From Roseitranquillus sediminis (GTDB taxonomy: Bacteria > Pseudomonadota > Alphaproteobacteria > Rhodobacterales > Rhodobacteraceae), in NCBI RefSeq assembly GCF_016918935.1, contig NZ_JAFFOB010000006.1, forward strand, positions 1 through 64,000: DNA of 64,000 bases. The letters run 5' to 3'. The position numbers and the translations under genes were made by a program. Positions within the stretch are counted from its first letter, which is position 1; the number at the start of each line of letters is the position of its first letter. Of the stretch, positions 46,897 through 57,170 are shown in pieces. The notes under the pieces were generated by a model. The model saw only the letters and a program-made list of their open reading frames with translations, ran no database searches and was not told the DNA's origin.

Positions 46897-47349
46897 ATGT
46901 TCAAGTTAGTGACCACGTTCGGCGCCGGGAGCCTGCTGGCATTCTCGGCCATGGCGCAAGAGAGCGTCGGCGATGCTGCGGCTGGCGAGGATGTATTCCG
47001 CCAGTGCCAGACCTGCCATGTCGTCGTCGACGATGAGGGCAATACGCTGGCGGGGCGCAACGCCCGCACCGGTCCAAACCTCTATGGGGCCATCGGCGGA
47101 CCGGCCGCCCATGACGCGGACTTCAACTACTCCGATGGACTGACCGCCGCGGCCGAGGCAGGCCTCGAATGGACGCCGGAGAACGTCATTGCTTACCTGC
47201 AGGATCCGACGGGCTTCCTCAGGGAATATCTTGGCGACAGCGGCGTCCGCGGGAAGATGACCTACCGCATCCGGTCGGAAGAGGACGCGGCAAACGTCTA
47301 TGCATACCTCGCGCAGTTTGGCGGCGAGGAGGCGGCTGCCACCAACTAG
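46897..47349 (+). CDS. Cytochrome c2-like soluble cytochrome c
   Basis: 150 residues. A signal peptide ends near AMAQE (about 22). Haem site CQTCH lies near 37-41 and the axial Met in VRGKMTYRI. The pattern GRNARTGPNLYGAIGGPAA matches the Rhodobacter cytochrome c2 group, which carries electrons from the bc1 complex to oxidases or reaction centres. GGAGGGAGAA precedes the ATG. Confidence 0.9.
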   Translation: MFKLVTTFGAGSLLAFSAMAQESVGDAAAGEDVFRQCQTCHVVVDDEGNTLAGRNARTGPNLYGAIGGPAAHDADFNYSDGLTAAAEAGLEWTPENVIAYLQDPTGFLREYLGDSGVRGKMTYRIRSEEDAANVYAYLAQFGGEEAAATN

Positions 47350-47357
47350 GGCTCGGA

Positions 47358-47394
47358 CTGACGGCGCCGCAGTGTGGCGCCGCGTCGCCGTCAG
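47358..47394. terminator. Hairpin between convergent cytochrome c2 and winged-helix genes
   Basis: CTGACGGCG (47358-47366) pairs with CGCCGTCAG (47386-47394), with further GC pairing inside. It lies between two convergent genes and overlaps the stop of the second. There is no clear U-run, so it may act as a bidirectional structure or rely on Rho. Confidence 0.45.
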
Positions 47395-48059
47395 ATCACC
47401 TGGATCGCGTTGCGGTCCACCGAGAGCATGTAGCCCTTGCGGGCGATGGTCTTGACCAGCAGTTCGGCCACGATCTGGTTTCCCAGAGCGTCCCGCAACC
47501 GCTTGATGCGCGTGGCGCCCGCGCTTTCGTCGCAGTCGGCGGGATTGCGGCCCGAGACCGTCGCCTCGAGCTCGGACCCCGACAGGATGTCGTCGTCGAG
47601 CCGCGCCTCGGCCAGCACCGACAGCGTTTCGATGGCCGCTTCGGTCAAAGAGAACTCCATTCCATTCAGCGTCACCGACCGCTGGCCGCGATTGACCGTC
47701 AGCGACGTGACACGGATGCCCTGCCGCTCGATCTCTGCCACGCGGCGTGCCTGCGTCACGATGACGACGAGAAACGCCACCGCCGTCACGAGCAGCGCCA
47801 CCGAGAAGACCAGCAGCACGAAGAGGACGACCCGATAACTCGCCAGCGTGTCGGCGAAGGCGGTCCCGGACTGCGCCAGGATCTCGAGCAGGCGGATCTC
47901 CTGCGGTCCGGTGAGGTCGGCGCTCTCGACGAAGATACGCTCGACCCGCGCGTCGAATGCGCCGGCATCGGGCAGGTTCAGCAAGAGGCCGACTGCCGTA
48001 AGCGACAGGATCGCGACGATGGCCCCGATCCCGAGGATCGCGATCCTGTAGCCCGTCAT
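47391..48059 (-). CDS. Membrane-tethered winged-helix transcriptional regulator
   Basis: 222 residues. Two membrane helices (about 5-26 and 72-100) enclose a 45-residue periplasmic loop. The C-terminal half is an OmpR/PhoB-type winged helix: NGMEFSLTEAAIETLSVLAE, ATRIKRLRDALGNQIVAELL and IARKGYMLSVD. This is the reverse domain order of ToxR/CadC, which have the DNA-binding domain first. The start at 48059 is preferred to an upstream one. It is 7 bp downstream of the small secreted-protein gene. The signal sensed is unknown. Confidence 0.75.
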   Translation of the reverse strand: MTGYRIAILGIGAIVAILSLTAVGLLLNLPDAGAFDARVERIFVESADLTGPQEIRLLEILAQSGTAFADTLASYRVVLFVLLVFSVALLVTAVAFLVVIVTQARRVAEIERQGIRVTSLTVNRGQRSVTLNGMEFSLTEAAIETLSVLAEARLDDDILSGSELEATVSGRNPADCDESAGATRIKRLRDALGNQIVAELLVKTIARKGYMLSVDRNAIQVI

Positions 48060-48066
48060 TGATCGC

Positions 48067-48363
48067 TCAGAACCTGAGGAAGTACTGGCCTGCACTCTGT
48101 CGTCTCCGGTCGAGGCCCTCGTCGCCGAACGTACCCTCGACCGAAAGAAGCTGCCAGTCCGCGCGGGCAAGCCGGTCGGCGACTTCCGACCGAGCGCGCG
48201 CGCTGTCGCGGCACGCCGCGTCCGAGACCTCCATCACCCCGTAGTGCAGCCGCAGCGGGTCATCCCGCTTCGCCTTGTAGTCGGCATAGCACGCCGCGTC
48301 GGCGGCCGCCGCGGCAAGCGTGGCGGCACAGGCGATGCAGAGGGTTAAGCGGGTCCGTGACAT
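48067..48363 (-). CDS. Small secreted protein of unknown function
   Basis: 98 residues. A signal peptide (LTLCIACAATLAAAAADAA) precedes a mature domain with two Cys (ACYADYKAKRD, DAACRDSARAR) that may form one disulfide. It is co-transcribed with the membrane winged-helix regulator, so it could be its periplasmic partner. No family is recognised. Confidence 0.65.
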   Translation of the reverse strand: MSRTRLTLCIACAATLAAAAADAACYADYKAKRDDPLRLHYGVMEVSDAACRDSARARSEVADRLARADWQLLSVEGTFGDEGLDRRRQSAGQYFLRF

Positions 48364-48528
48364 GACGGAATTGGTGCGGCACGAAGTTACGAAAATCAAT
48401 AACATCGCCTACCCGATTGCGTGACATCCGATTACCAGCCGCCGTGATTGCCTGTCGTCGCGACGCAGACGGAGGATGCCGACTGCAAGGCGACGCCGCA
48501 CATCGCGGCCAGCAGGGAGGCATCCGCC

Positions 48529-49011
48529 ATGTTCACGAAATTGATCTCCGGCATCCTCGCGGCAGCACTGACGGTGGCCGCGCCCGCCGCTCACGCCGAC
48601 CAGGGTGACACCGCGCGCGCCATAGCCGGTGTCGCGGGGCTCGTCCTTCTCGGGAAGCTGCTGCACGACCGGTCGGAGGCGCGCCGCCGGATCGAGGGCT
48701 ACGCGCCGCGGGTCGAGGTGGGGCGGGCACATGATCACGCACGGTGGCCGGGCCTCGATCGCAACGAGCGCTTCAATCGTGGTCGCGAACGCGGACGCCT
48801 CGTCGCTCCGCCCCGCTGCCGCACTTCCGCCGTCATCGGGGGCCGCTGGCGCGACGCCTACGATCGGAACTGCCTTGAGCGGCGCGTGGCGCGTCCGGGT
48901 CGCCTGCCGGACCAGTGCCTGCGCCGTGCCTGGACGGGGCAGGGCCAACGGCTCGTCTATGGCGCCAACTGCCTGCAGAGGAGCGGCTGGCTGCTGGCGG
49001 GCCGGCGCTGA
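48529..49011 (+). CDS. Secreted hypothetical protein
   Basis: 160 residues. Signal peptide ISGILAAALTVAAPAAHADQ, then a short hydrophobic stretch (ARAIAGVAGLVLLGKLLHD). The basic C-terminal domain has Cys at three or four places (PPRCRTSAVI, YDRNCLERR, LPDQCLRRAW, YGANCLQRS), a pattern seen in small alphaproteobacterial periplasmic proteins. The function is unknown. GGGAGG lies 9 bp upstream. Confidence 0.65.
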   Translation: MFTKLISGILAAALTVAAPAAHADQGDTARAIAGVAGLVLLGKLLHDRSEARRRIEGYAPRVEVGRAHDHARWPGLDRNERFNRGRERGRLVAPPRCRTSAVIGGRWRDAYDRNCLERRVARPGRLPDQCLRRAWTGQGQRLVYGANCLQRSGWLLAGRR

Positions 49012-49134
49012 AACGAAATACTGGCGCGGGCCTTCCGGCATCTCCGCCGCGCCGGTTTGGGCGGGCGGTCATAGCGCCGCCCGCCTGCCGATCCGGTCTT
49101 GCGGCCCCCGCCGCGACCGGGCCATTGTCTGCCC

Positions 49135-49768
49135 ATGGCGACGCTGCCCGACCTGAGCCACGAGCTGCGGCTGATCGCGGCCGGCACGACGCCTGTCGCC
49201 GGCGTGGACGAGGTCGGCCGTGGTCCGCTCGCCGGTCCGGTGACGGCGGCGGCGGTGGTACTGGATCCCGACTGCATCCCGGACGGGTTGAACGACAGCA
49301 AGCGACTGGCGCCGACCCGGCGCCGCGAGCTCGCTAGGGCGCTGGCGCACTGTGCCGAGATCTCCGTCGCTCATGCCGACGTCGAAGAGATCGAGAGCCT
49401 CAACATCTACTACGCTGCGCACCTCGCGATGTGTCGCGCGGTCTCGGGCCTCCCGCGCCGGGCGCGGCACGTCCTGATCGACGGCAACCGTGTTCCGCAG
49501 AGGATCGGCTGCCCGGCTGACGCCGTGGTGGGCGGTGACGCGCTCTGTCTCTCCATCGCCGCCGCCTCGATCGTGGCCAAGGTCGCGCGCGACGCGATCA
49601 TGGCGGAGCTCGCCCTAGACTGTCCCGGCTTCGGCTGGGAGCACAATGCCGGCTATCCAACGCCCGAGCACGTGGCGGCACTGGAGCGGCTGGGACCGAC
49701 ACGCCACCATAGGCGCACCTTTCGCCCCGTGCACAACATCTTGTATGCAAAGGCCGCTGTAAGCGCCT

Positions 49769-49770
<2 letters not shown>
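49135..49770 (+). CDS. rnhB: Ribonuclease HII
   Basis: 211 residues. Catalytic acids are seen in [20 protein letters not shown] (DE pair), [11 protein letters not shown] (Asp) and [14 protein letters not shown] (Asp). It removes RNA from RNA:DNA hybrids and misincorporated ribonucleotides. It sits just before ccrM, an arrangement common in Rhodobacterales. Confidence 0.95.
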
Positions 49771-51652
<1,882 letters not shown>

Positions 51653-51661
51653 AGGCGGGCC

Positions 51662-52696
51662 TCACTCGTCGAGCGCCGAGCGCGCGAGGTCGAAGGCCTT
51701 GCGCATCACCGTCGGAAGCTCCGTAGGCCTCAGCAGCAGCAGCGTGCCCCGCTGTGGCTTGGCACCCCCCGGCAGCTCGGCCGCCTCGACGTGGAGCCTG
51801 AGGTGGAAATGCGTGAAGGTGTGCCGCACCTCGCCGACCGTCTGCCAGTCGGCATCGACCGGCGGCACTCCCATCGGCGCCTCGCCCCAGTCGGTCCCCG
51901 GCCAGCCGAGCGTTCCGCCGAGCAACCCGCGCGGTGGCCGCCGCTCCAGCAGCCAGAGCTCGCCGCGCCGCGCCACCCAGGCCCTGCCCATGCGCACCGG
52001 CTTGGCGGCCCTAGGACTTCGGCGCGGCAGCTCGGCAGCGACTCCCGCGGCGCGGGCGCGGCAGGATTTGCGCCAAGGGCAGATGCCGCAGGCGGGTGCG
52101 CGCGGCGTGCAGATCGTAGCGCCGAGGTCCATCATCGCCTGCGCATGGTCGCCCGGCCGCTCCTGCGGCGTCAGCTTCGCCGCCAGCGCGGTGAGCTCAC
52201 GCTTCGCCTGCGGCAATGGCGTCTCGACCAGTCGCAGCCGCGCGATGACCCGCTCCACGTTTCCGTCCACGACGGTCGCGGGCTGGTCGAAGGCGATCGC
52301 CGCGACTGCCGCCGCAGTGTAGGGGCCGATGCCGGGCAGGGCCCGCAGCTCCGCCTCCTCGCCGGGGAAGCGTCCACCATGCTCCCGCACCACCATCCGC
52401 GCACAGGCGAGCAGGTTGCGCGCCCGGGCGTAGTAGCCGAGGCCAGCCCACTCGCCCATGACATGACCGTCATCCGCCGCGGCCAGTGAGAAGACGTCCG
52501 GCCAGAGCTCGGTGAAGCGCAGGAAGTAGGCCCGCACGGCGGCAACGGTGGTCTGCTGCAGCATGATTTCGGAGAGCCAAACGCGGTAGGGATCCGGCCG
52601 CCCGCCCGCCCGCCGGTGCGCCGGACCCACGCGCCATGGCAGGTCCCGCGCGTGCCGGTCGTACCAGGCCAGCAGGGCAGCAGTCTCGTCACGCAT
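51662..52696 (-). CDS. mutY: A/G-specific adenine DNA glycosylase
   Basis: 344 residues. HhH-GPD fold with VWLSEIMLQQTTVAAV (catalytic Glu), LPGIGPYTAAAVAAIAF and VDGNVERV (Asp). The [4Fe-4S] ligands are CTPRAPACGICPWRKSC. A C-terminal Nudix-like domain includes TFTHFHLRLHV. It removes adenine opposite 8-oxoguanine. Confidence 0.95.
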   Translation of the reverse strand: MRDETAALLAWYDRHARDLPWRVGPAHRRAGGRPDPYRVWLSEIMLQQTTVAAVRAYFLRFTELWPDVFSLAAADDGHVMGEWAGLGYYARARNLLACARMVVREHGGRFPGEEAELRALPGIGPYTAAAVAAIAFDQPATVVDGNVERVIARLRLVETPLPQAKRELTALAAKLTPQERPGDHAQAMMDLGATICTPRAPACGICPWRKSCRARAAGVAAELPRRSPRAAKPVRMGRAWVARRGELWLLERRPPRGLLGGTLGWPGTDWGEAPMGVPPVDADWQTVGEVRHTFTHFHLRLHVEAAELPGGAKPQRGTLLLLRPTELPTVMRKAFDLARSALDE

Positions 52697-52778
52697 TCTT
52701 TATGGTCTCGCGCGGCTTTGCTCTGGCATGACCCACCTGCGCTTATAAGATGCCGGGCAGAGGCGAAACAGGCGATCC

Positions 52779-53276
52779 ATGAGCAGCACGACCTCTTTTG
52801 CCAGACGACGGGGCCGCGGTTTCCGCGCAGCGGCGTCGCTGGTGGAGGATCGTGTGCGCAAGGCGGGCGAGAGCCGAGGCTTCGCCGTGATGCGCCTCCT
52901 GACACGCTGGCCGGAGATCGTCGGACCGGACCTCGCGCAGCTCGCCCGGCCGGGGAAGGTTTCCTACGGCCGCGGCTTCGGCGCGACGCTGACATTGGTC
53001 TGCAGCGGCTCGGCCGCGCCGATGGTGCAGATGCAGGCGCCGCGGATCGTCGAGCGGGTGAACGCCTGCTACGGCTATGCCGCGATCTCGCGCATCAAGG
53101 TGACGCAGACTGCGCCGGAGGGCTTTGCCGAGGCGCAGGCGCTCTTCCAACCCGAGCGCCGCCCCGATCCGCAGGTCGAACGCCATGCCGCCTCGGTCGC
53201 GGAGGGTGTCGCCGATCCCGAACTTCGCGCCGCGCTCGAGGCGCTGGCGCGCAACGTACTGACCCGTTCAAGCTGA
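52779..53276 (+). CDS. DUF721/DciA-like protein
   Basis: 165 residues. The DUF721 fold is visible in LLTRWPEIVGPDLAQLARPG and the KH-like MQMQAPRIVERVNACYGYAA. In bacteria without DnaC, DciA proteins help load the replicative helicase. Rhodobacterales place this gene next to a DsbA-like thioredoxin, as here (17 bp apart). Confidence 0.85.
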   Translation: MSSTTSFARRRGRGFRAAASLVEDRVRKAGESRGFAVMRLLTRWPEIVGPDLAQLARPGKVSYGRGFGATLTLVCSGSAAPMVQMQAPRIVERVNACYGYAAISRIKVTQTAPEGFAEAQALFQPERRPDPQVERHAASVAEGVADPELRAALEALARNVLTRSS

Positions 53277-53292
53277 TCAAGAGGTGCTATCC

Positions 53293-53907
53293 ATGACGCG
53301 TGTTCCCGCCATTCTTGCCGTGTTCGTCGCCTTCTTCTGGGCGATGGCGGCCGCGCTTCCGGCCGTGGCGCAGGATGCGTCGCAGGTGAACGAGATGACG
53401 CTGGGCGACGCCGACGCGCCGGTAACTGTCGTCGAGTATGCCTCCTTCACCTGTCCGCACTGCCGCACGTTCCACCAGGAGAACTTCGAGCGGCTCAAGG
53501 ACGACTTCATCGACACCGGCAAGATCCGTTTCGTCTACCGCGAGGTCTACTTCGACCGACCGGGACTTTGGGCGGGAATGGTCGCCCGCTGCGGCGGCGC
53601 GGAGCGCTACTTCGGCATCGTCGACCTGCTGTACCAGAACCAGGATGAGTGGGCGCGCAGCGAGGACCCGGCGCAGATTGCCGCGGACCTCGCCCGGATC
53701 GGCCGGACGGCCGGGCTCGACGACGAGACGATCGGCGCCTGCCTGCAGGACGGCGAACTAGCGCAGGCGCTGGTGGCTGAGTACCAGCGCAACGCCGAGG
53801 CCGACGGCATCAGGTCGACGCCGTCCTTCGTCATCGAGGGCGAGACCTACACCAACATGCCCTACGCCGAGATGTCCGAGATCATCGAATCGCACATAGA
53901 CGGCTGA
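53293..53907 (+). CDS. DsbA-family thiol:disulfide oxidoreductase
   Basis: 204 residues. A signal peptide ends near AVAQD. The active site is CPHC in YASFTCPHCRTFHQE, with cis-Pro in RSTPSFVIEGETY. It introduces or shuffles disulfides in periplasmic proteins. The ATG at 53293 (MTRVPA) follows AGAGG; a GTG 9 bp upstream is less likely. Confidence 0.92.
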   Translation: MTRVPAILAVFVAFFWAMAAALPAVAQDASQVNEMTLGDADAPVTVVEYASFTCPHCRTFHQENFERLKDDFIDTGKIRFVYREVYFDRPGLWAGMVARCGGAERYFGIVDLLYQNQDEWARSEDPAQIAADLARIGRTAGLDDETIGACLQDGELAQALVAEYQRNAEADGIRSTPSFVIEGETYTNMPYAEMSEIIESHIDG

Positions 53908-53922
53908 ACAGGCGCGCTGACG

Positions 53923-54927
53923 TCAGCGGGCGCGCTCGGCCGGGAACAGCCGGTCGAGCGCGGCGTCGAGCGGGCGGGCGTCAATCCAGCGCAGCCGCAC
54001 CGGGACCGTCAGCACCTCGCGGCGGAAGTCGGGCGGCAGGCGGACGGCGTCCTTCTCGGTCGTGACGAGCTGCGCGTCCTTCTGGCGCGCGAGCCGGGAC
54101 AGCCGGTTCAGCAGCGCCGGCGCGAAGGGTTGGTGATCCGACAGCGGCACCGCCTCCACGATATGGGCGCCAAGATTGCGCAGCGTCGCAAAGAACTTGG
54201 CGGGCCGCCCGATGCCGGCGAACGCCACGACGCGCAGACCGTCCCAGTCCATGCCCGTGGCAAGCGGCTCCAGCGTTGCCTCGAGCCGTGGCAGCGGACC
54301 GTCTGGCCAGCGCGCCGCGAAACGCTGCCGGTCAGCCGCCTCGCCGATGACGAGGAGCAGGTCCGCCCGCTGCAGGCCCGCCGCGACGGGCTCGCGCAAG
54401 GGGCCGGCGGGGATCACGCGGCCGTTGCCAAACCCCACGGCCGCATCCACAACGACCAGCGTCAGGTCCTTCGCCACCGCCGGATTCTGCAGACCATCGT
54501 CCAGCAGGATCGCGCCGCACCCCGAGGCCTCGGCGGCGCGTGCAGCCTCCGCGCGATCGCGTGACGCGAAGACCGCGCCGAAGGCCGCCAGCATCAGCGC
54601 CTCGTCGCCCACGTCGCGCGCGGTCATCCGGGCGGGGTCCACCCGGACCGGACCCGCAAGCCGGCCGCCATAGCCGCGCGTGACTACCACGGCCTCGACG
54701 CCGCGCGCGCGCAGCCGCTCCTGAAGAGCGATCACCGTCGGCGACTTGCCCGTACCTCCGGCATTGATGTTGCCGACGCATATCACCGGCACCTGGGGAT
54801 GGACGTCGGGCCATCGCGCGACCCGGCGCGTTGTCGCGGCAGCGTAGAGCGCCGACAGCGGCCGGAGAGCGTGCGCCTGCCAGCCGGGAGCTTGGGGCGG
54901 CGCGCTCCAGAAGGCAGGCGCGCGCAT
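53923..54927 (-). CDS. lpxK: Tetraacyldisaccharide 4'-kinase
   Basis: 334 residues. The P-loop is VGNINAGGTGKSPTVIAL; further motifs are VVVTRGYGGRL, DVGDEALMLA, LDDGLQNPAVAKD and LVTTEKDAVRLP. It phosphorylates the lipid A precursor at the inner membrane. ATG 54927 overlaps the stop of the Kdo-transferase-like gene (TGATG). Confidence 0.94.
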   Translation of the reverse strand: MRAPAFWSAPPQAPGWQAHALRPLSALYAAATTRRVARWPDVHPQVPVICVGNINAGGTGKSPTVIALQERLRARGVEAVVVTRGYGGRLAGPVRVDPARMTARDVGDEALMLAAFGAVFASRDRAEAARAAEASGCGAILLDDGLQNPAVAKDLTLVVVDAAVGFGNGRVIPAGPLREPVAAGLQRADLLLVIGEAADRQRFAARWPDGPLPRLEATLEPLATGMDWDGLRVVAFAGIGRPAKFFATLRNLGAHIVEAVPLSDHQPFAPALLNRLSRLARQKDAQLVTTEKDAVRLPPDFRREVLTVPVRLRWIDARPLDAALDRLFPAERAR

Positions 54928-56123
54928 CAGGCGACCGCGTCCGCGCACTCGATCATCAGTCGGGCGACGGCGTCCGTCACCTCCGCGCCGTGGGTGACGA
55001 CCTTCCAGGCCTGATGGGCCAGCACCGCGGCGCGATCCGCCGCCTGCAGGTCGCTGATCGTCGTGCCGAGATCCTCGCCCACAAGTATCCGGCGCGTGGC
55101 CGAGGCCGCCACGAGCGCGGCGAAGCGGGTGGAGTGGACACCGCCATGGGGTCCGTGAACGACGGCGGAGCCGAGCGAGGCGGGCGCGTAGGGATCGACG
55201 GTCGCGCCGCTTCTGTCCAGCGTCCCCCCGACGAAGGTAATCGGCGCGATGCGGTACCACATGCCGTCCTCGTCCGGCAGGTCCGCCACAAAGACGGCGC
55301 AGGATTCGCTCGCGACATCCGCCTCGCTTCGCAGTGCCGTCGCGTAGCCGGTGGCCGCGAGTTCCCGCGCCACGTCGGCCGCGTCCAGTCCCTGCGCCGG
55401 CCGGACGATCAGCAGCAGACGGTGCGCCGCCCCCTGCGCAAGCATGTGGGCGCGGAGGATTTCCGGTAGCTCCGACGCGACGATCCCCGCGGCCAGCCAG
55501 ACGGGACGGGCGGCGAGGGCGGCGACGAAGCTGCGGCGCTCGGCCTCGTTGCAGGGCGGCGGGACGAGCCCCTTCTGCAACGGGCCGGCGTTGGGCTCGG
55601 GGTGATGGCCGAGCCGCTCCCATGCCTCGCGATCCTGCGGCGAGAGGGGAAAGACGTGGTCGAACATGCGGAACGGGTTACGTCCGGCATCGCGGGTAGC
55701 GCGCGCGATGGGGCCACCGACGTTCGCGAGGATCAGCGAAGTTCCGTTCCGGCGCGCCTCGGAAACGAGGGTCGGATCTACTTCGTCCCCGATCCAGACG
55801 CCGGCGGCAGGACGCGCGGCGGCGAAGAACGCGGCTGCCTCGGTCTTGTCCGCGGGTGCAGCCTGCCATTGGAGCGGTCCGCCCGCGTCCGTGGCAGCAT
55901 CCCCCGTACCGATGACGCGGAGGTCGGGTCGATCGTCCCGCAGGCGGGCTGCCAGCAGTTCGGCCGCCAGCCTGTGCTCCGGACGCGCAATGTGAATCCA
56001 GAGCCCGTCGCGCGGGCCTGCCTCGGCACTCGCCGCAGCATCCTCGCGCGCGCCCGCCGCGTGCCGCGGAGCCCGGGTCCACGGAAGGCGGAGGTTCCGC
56101 AGTCTGGGCCAATGCTGCAGCAT
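54927..56123 (-). CDS. Kdo-transferase (WaaA/KdtA)-like glycosyltransferase, divergent
   Basis: 398 residues. The C-terminal half keeps a WaaA-like pattern (IAPITFVGGTLDRSG, then YAPASLGSAVVHGPHGGVHS) and it is coupled to lpxK, as expected of a Kdo transferase. However, the N-terminal catalytic segment, HxxSVGE in WaaA, reads HIARPEH here, and the usual membrane helix at the N-terminus is replaced by a basic stretch. It is probably a paralogue with altered or lost transferase activity. Confidence 0.7.
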   Translation of the reverse strand: MLQHWPRLRNLRLPWTRAPRHAAGAREDAAASAEAGPRDGLWIHIARPEHRLAAELLAARLRDDRPDLRVIGTGDAATDAGGPLQWQAAPADKTEAAAFFAAARPAAGVWIGDEVDPTLVSEARRNGTSLILANVGGPIARATRDAGRNPFRMFDHVFPLSPQDREAWERLGHHPEPNAGPLQKGLVPPPCNEAERRSFVAALAARPVWLAAGIVASELPEILRAHMLAQGAAHRLLLIVRPAQGLDAADVARELAATGYATALRSEADVASESCAVFVADLPDEDGMWYRIAPITFVGGTLDRSGATVDPYAPASLGSAVVHGPHGGVHSTRFAALVAASATRRILVGEDLGTTISDLQAADRAAVLAHQAWKVVTHGAEVTDAVARLMIECADAVA

Positions 56124-56132
56124 TTCCCGGCG

Positions 56133-56378
56133 CTAGGTCTCCAGCTCTTCGGTCGGCGAGGCCGGGGTTTCCTCGTCCCTGAGCCTGTGGAGATGCGCGA
56201 TGAAGTAGCGCGTGTGAGCGTCGTCCACGGTACGCTGGGCGGCGGACTTCCAAGCGTCGTAGGCGCTGGCGTAATCGGGGAAGATACCCACGATGTCGAT
56301 CTCGGACACGTCCTTGAAGACGGTCTTGCCCGGATCGACGAGTTCGCCACCGAAGACGAGATGCAGTCTCTGCGACAT
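56133..56378 (-). CDS. DUF4170 protein
   Basis: 81 residues. The compact alpha-beta sequence (LHLVFGGELVDPGKTVFKDV, VGIFPDYASAYDAWKSAAQR, YFIAHLHRL) matches the DUF4170 family, which is widespread in alphaproteobacteria beside lipid A genes. It lies 9 bp upstream of the Kdo-transferase-like gene and is probably co-transcribed. The function is unknown. Confidence 0.82.
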   Translation of the reverse strand: MSQRLHLVFGGELVDPGKTVFKDVSEIDIVGIFPDYASAYDAWKSAAQRTVDDAHTRYFIAHLHRLRDEETPASPTEELET

Positions 56379-56440
56379 GAGGTTTGATCCTTTTTACTGT
56401 CGGCATCGCGGCGTCCGTGAGCGCAACCCTTGCGCGGCAC

Positions 56441-56776
56441 TCAGACGCGGCCTTGATCGTACAGGTGTGTCACCTGCGCCACGACCACGGCGTTGTCCTC
56501 GATCGCCCGTCGCATCAACTGCCTCTCGTCCTCGCCGACGTCATGGCCATGCGAGGCGCGCTCACCCTCGGTGCCGTAGCCGGTGACGTCGAGCGGCGCG
56601 AGGTCCGCCTGCTTCAGCGTCGCCACCGTTTCGCGCACCGCCTCCGCCTCGTCGCGCCCGGCGGCGAAGCAGAGGAGCGCGGCGCCGGTCGAGTTCTCGG
56701 GCAGGCCATCACCGGCCTTGCGGCCGACCTCGACCAGCAGCGTGTAGACCTCGCGCTCCCGCTTAGCTTCGCTCAA
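56441..56776 (-). CDS. Small conserved hypothetical protein
   Basis: 111 residues from a TTG start that overlaps the stop of the GlsB-like gene (TTGA). The sequence REREVYTLLVEVGRKAGDGL, GAALLCFAAGRDEAEAVRET and RAIEDNAVVVAQVTHLYDQG looks like a soluble alpha-beta domain. There is no known family. The tight overlap and coding character support translation despite the rare start. Confidence 0.6.
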   Translation of the reverse strand: MSEAKREREVYTLLVEVGRKAGDGLPENSTGAALLCFAAGRDEAEAVRETVATLKQADLAPLDVTGYGTEGERASHGHDVGEDERQLMRRAIEDNAVVVAQVTHLYDQGRV

Positions 56777-57027
56777 GAGCGGCCGCGTACCGCGCGATAG
56801 CCCCAGATGAGCAGGGACGCGCCGATGATGGCGATGATGAGCTGGCCGATGAAGCCACCCCAGGTCGCTCCGAAGATCAACCCCAGGATGAAATTCAGCA
56901 CCACGGCGCCCAGGATGCCGAGAATGATGTTGGTCAGGAGGCCATGGTCGGCCTTCATGATCTTCTCGGCGATCCACCCGGCGAGCGCGCCGATGATGAT
57001 CGTCATTATCCAGCCTACGCCTTCCAT
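56773..57027 (-). CDS. GlsB/YeaQ/YmgE-family small membrane protein
   Basis: 84 residues with three membrane helices and Gly-rich turns (GALAGWIAEKIMKADHGLLT, NIILGILGAVVLNFILGLIF). This transglycosylase-associated family is linked to general stress. AGGAGAGGG precedes the ATG. Confidence 0.88.
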   Translation of the reverse strand: MEGVGWIMTIIIGALAGWIAEKIMKADHGLLTNIILGILGAVVLNFILGLIFGATWGGFIGQLIIAIIGASLLIWGYRAVRGRS

Positions 57028-57170
57028 AGTCCCTCTCCTCGCTTTATACGGTTTGCCCGCCTGCGGCAGTGCATCTTCTGCGAACGGACGGGCGCAGCCG
57101 CGGTTCCGGCGCGCCGTCCGTGATGAGCATAGGCAGAAAATTCGATGTCCGCGAAGAGGGTCGAGGCGTC

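Noticed and set aside
54928-55623. Upstream extension of the lpxK frame
   Set aside because: It is out of phase with the Kdo-transferase-like gene that covers this region; lpxK starts at the coupled ATG 54927.
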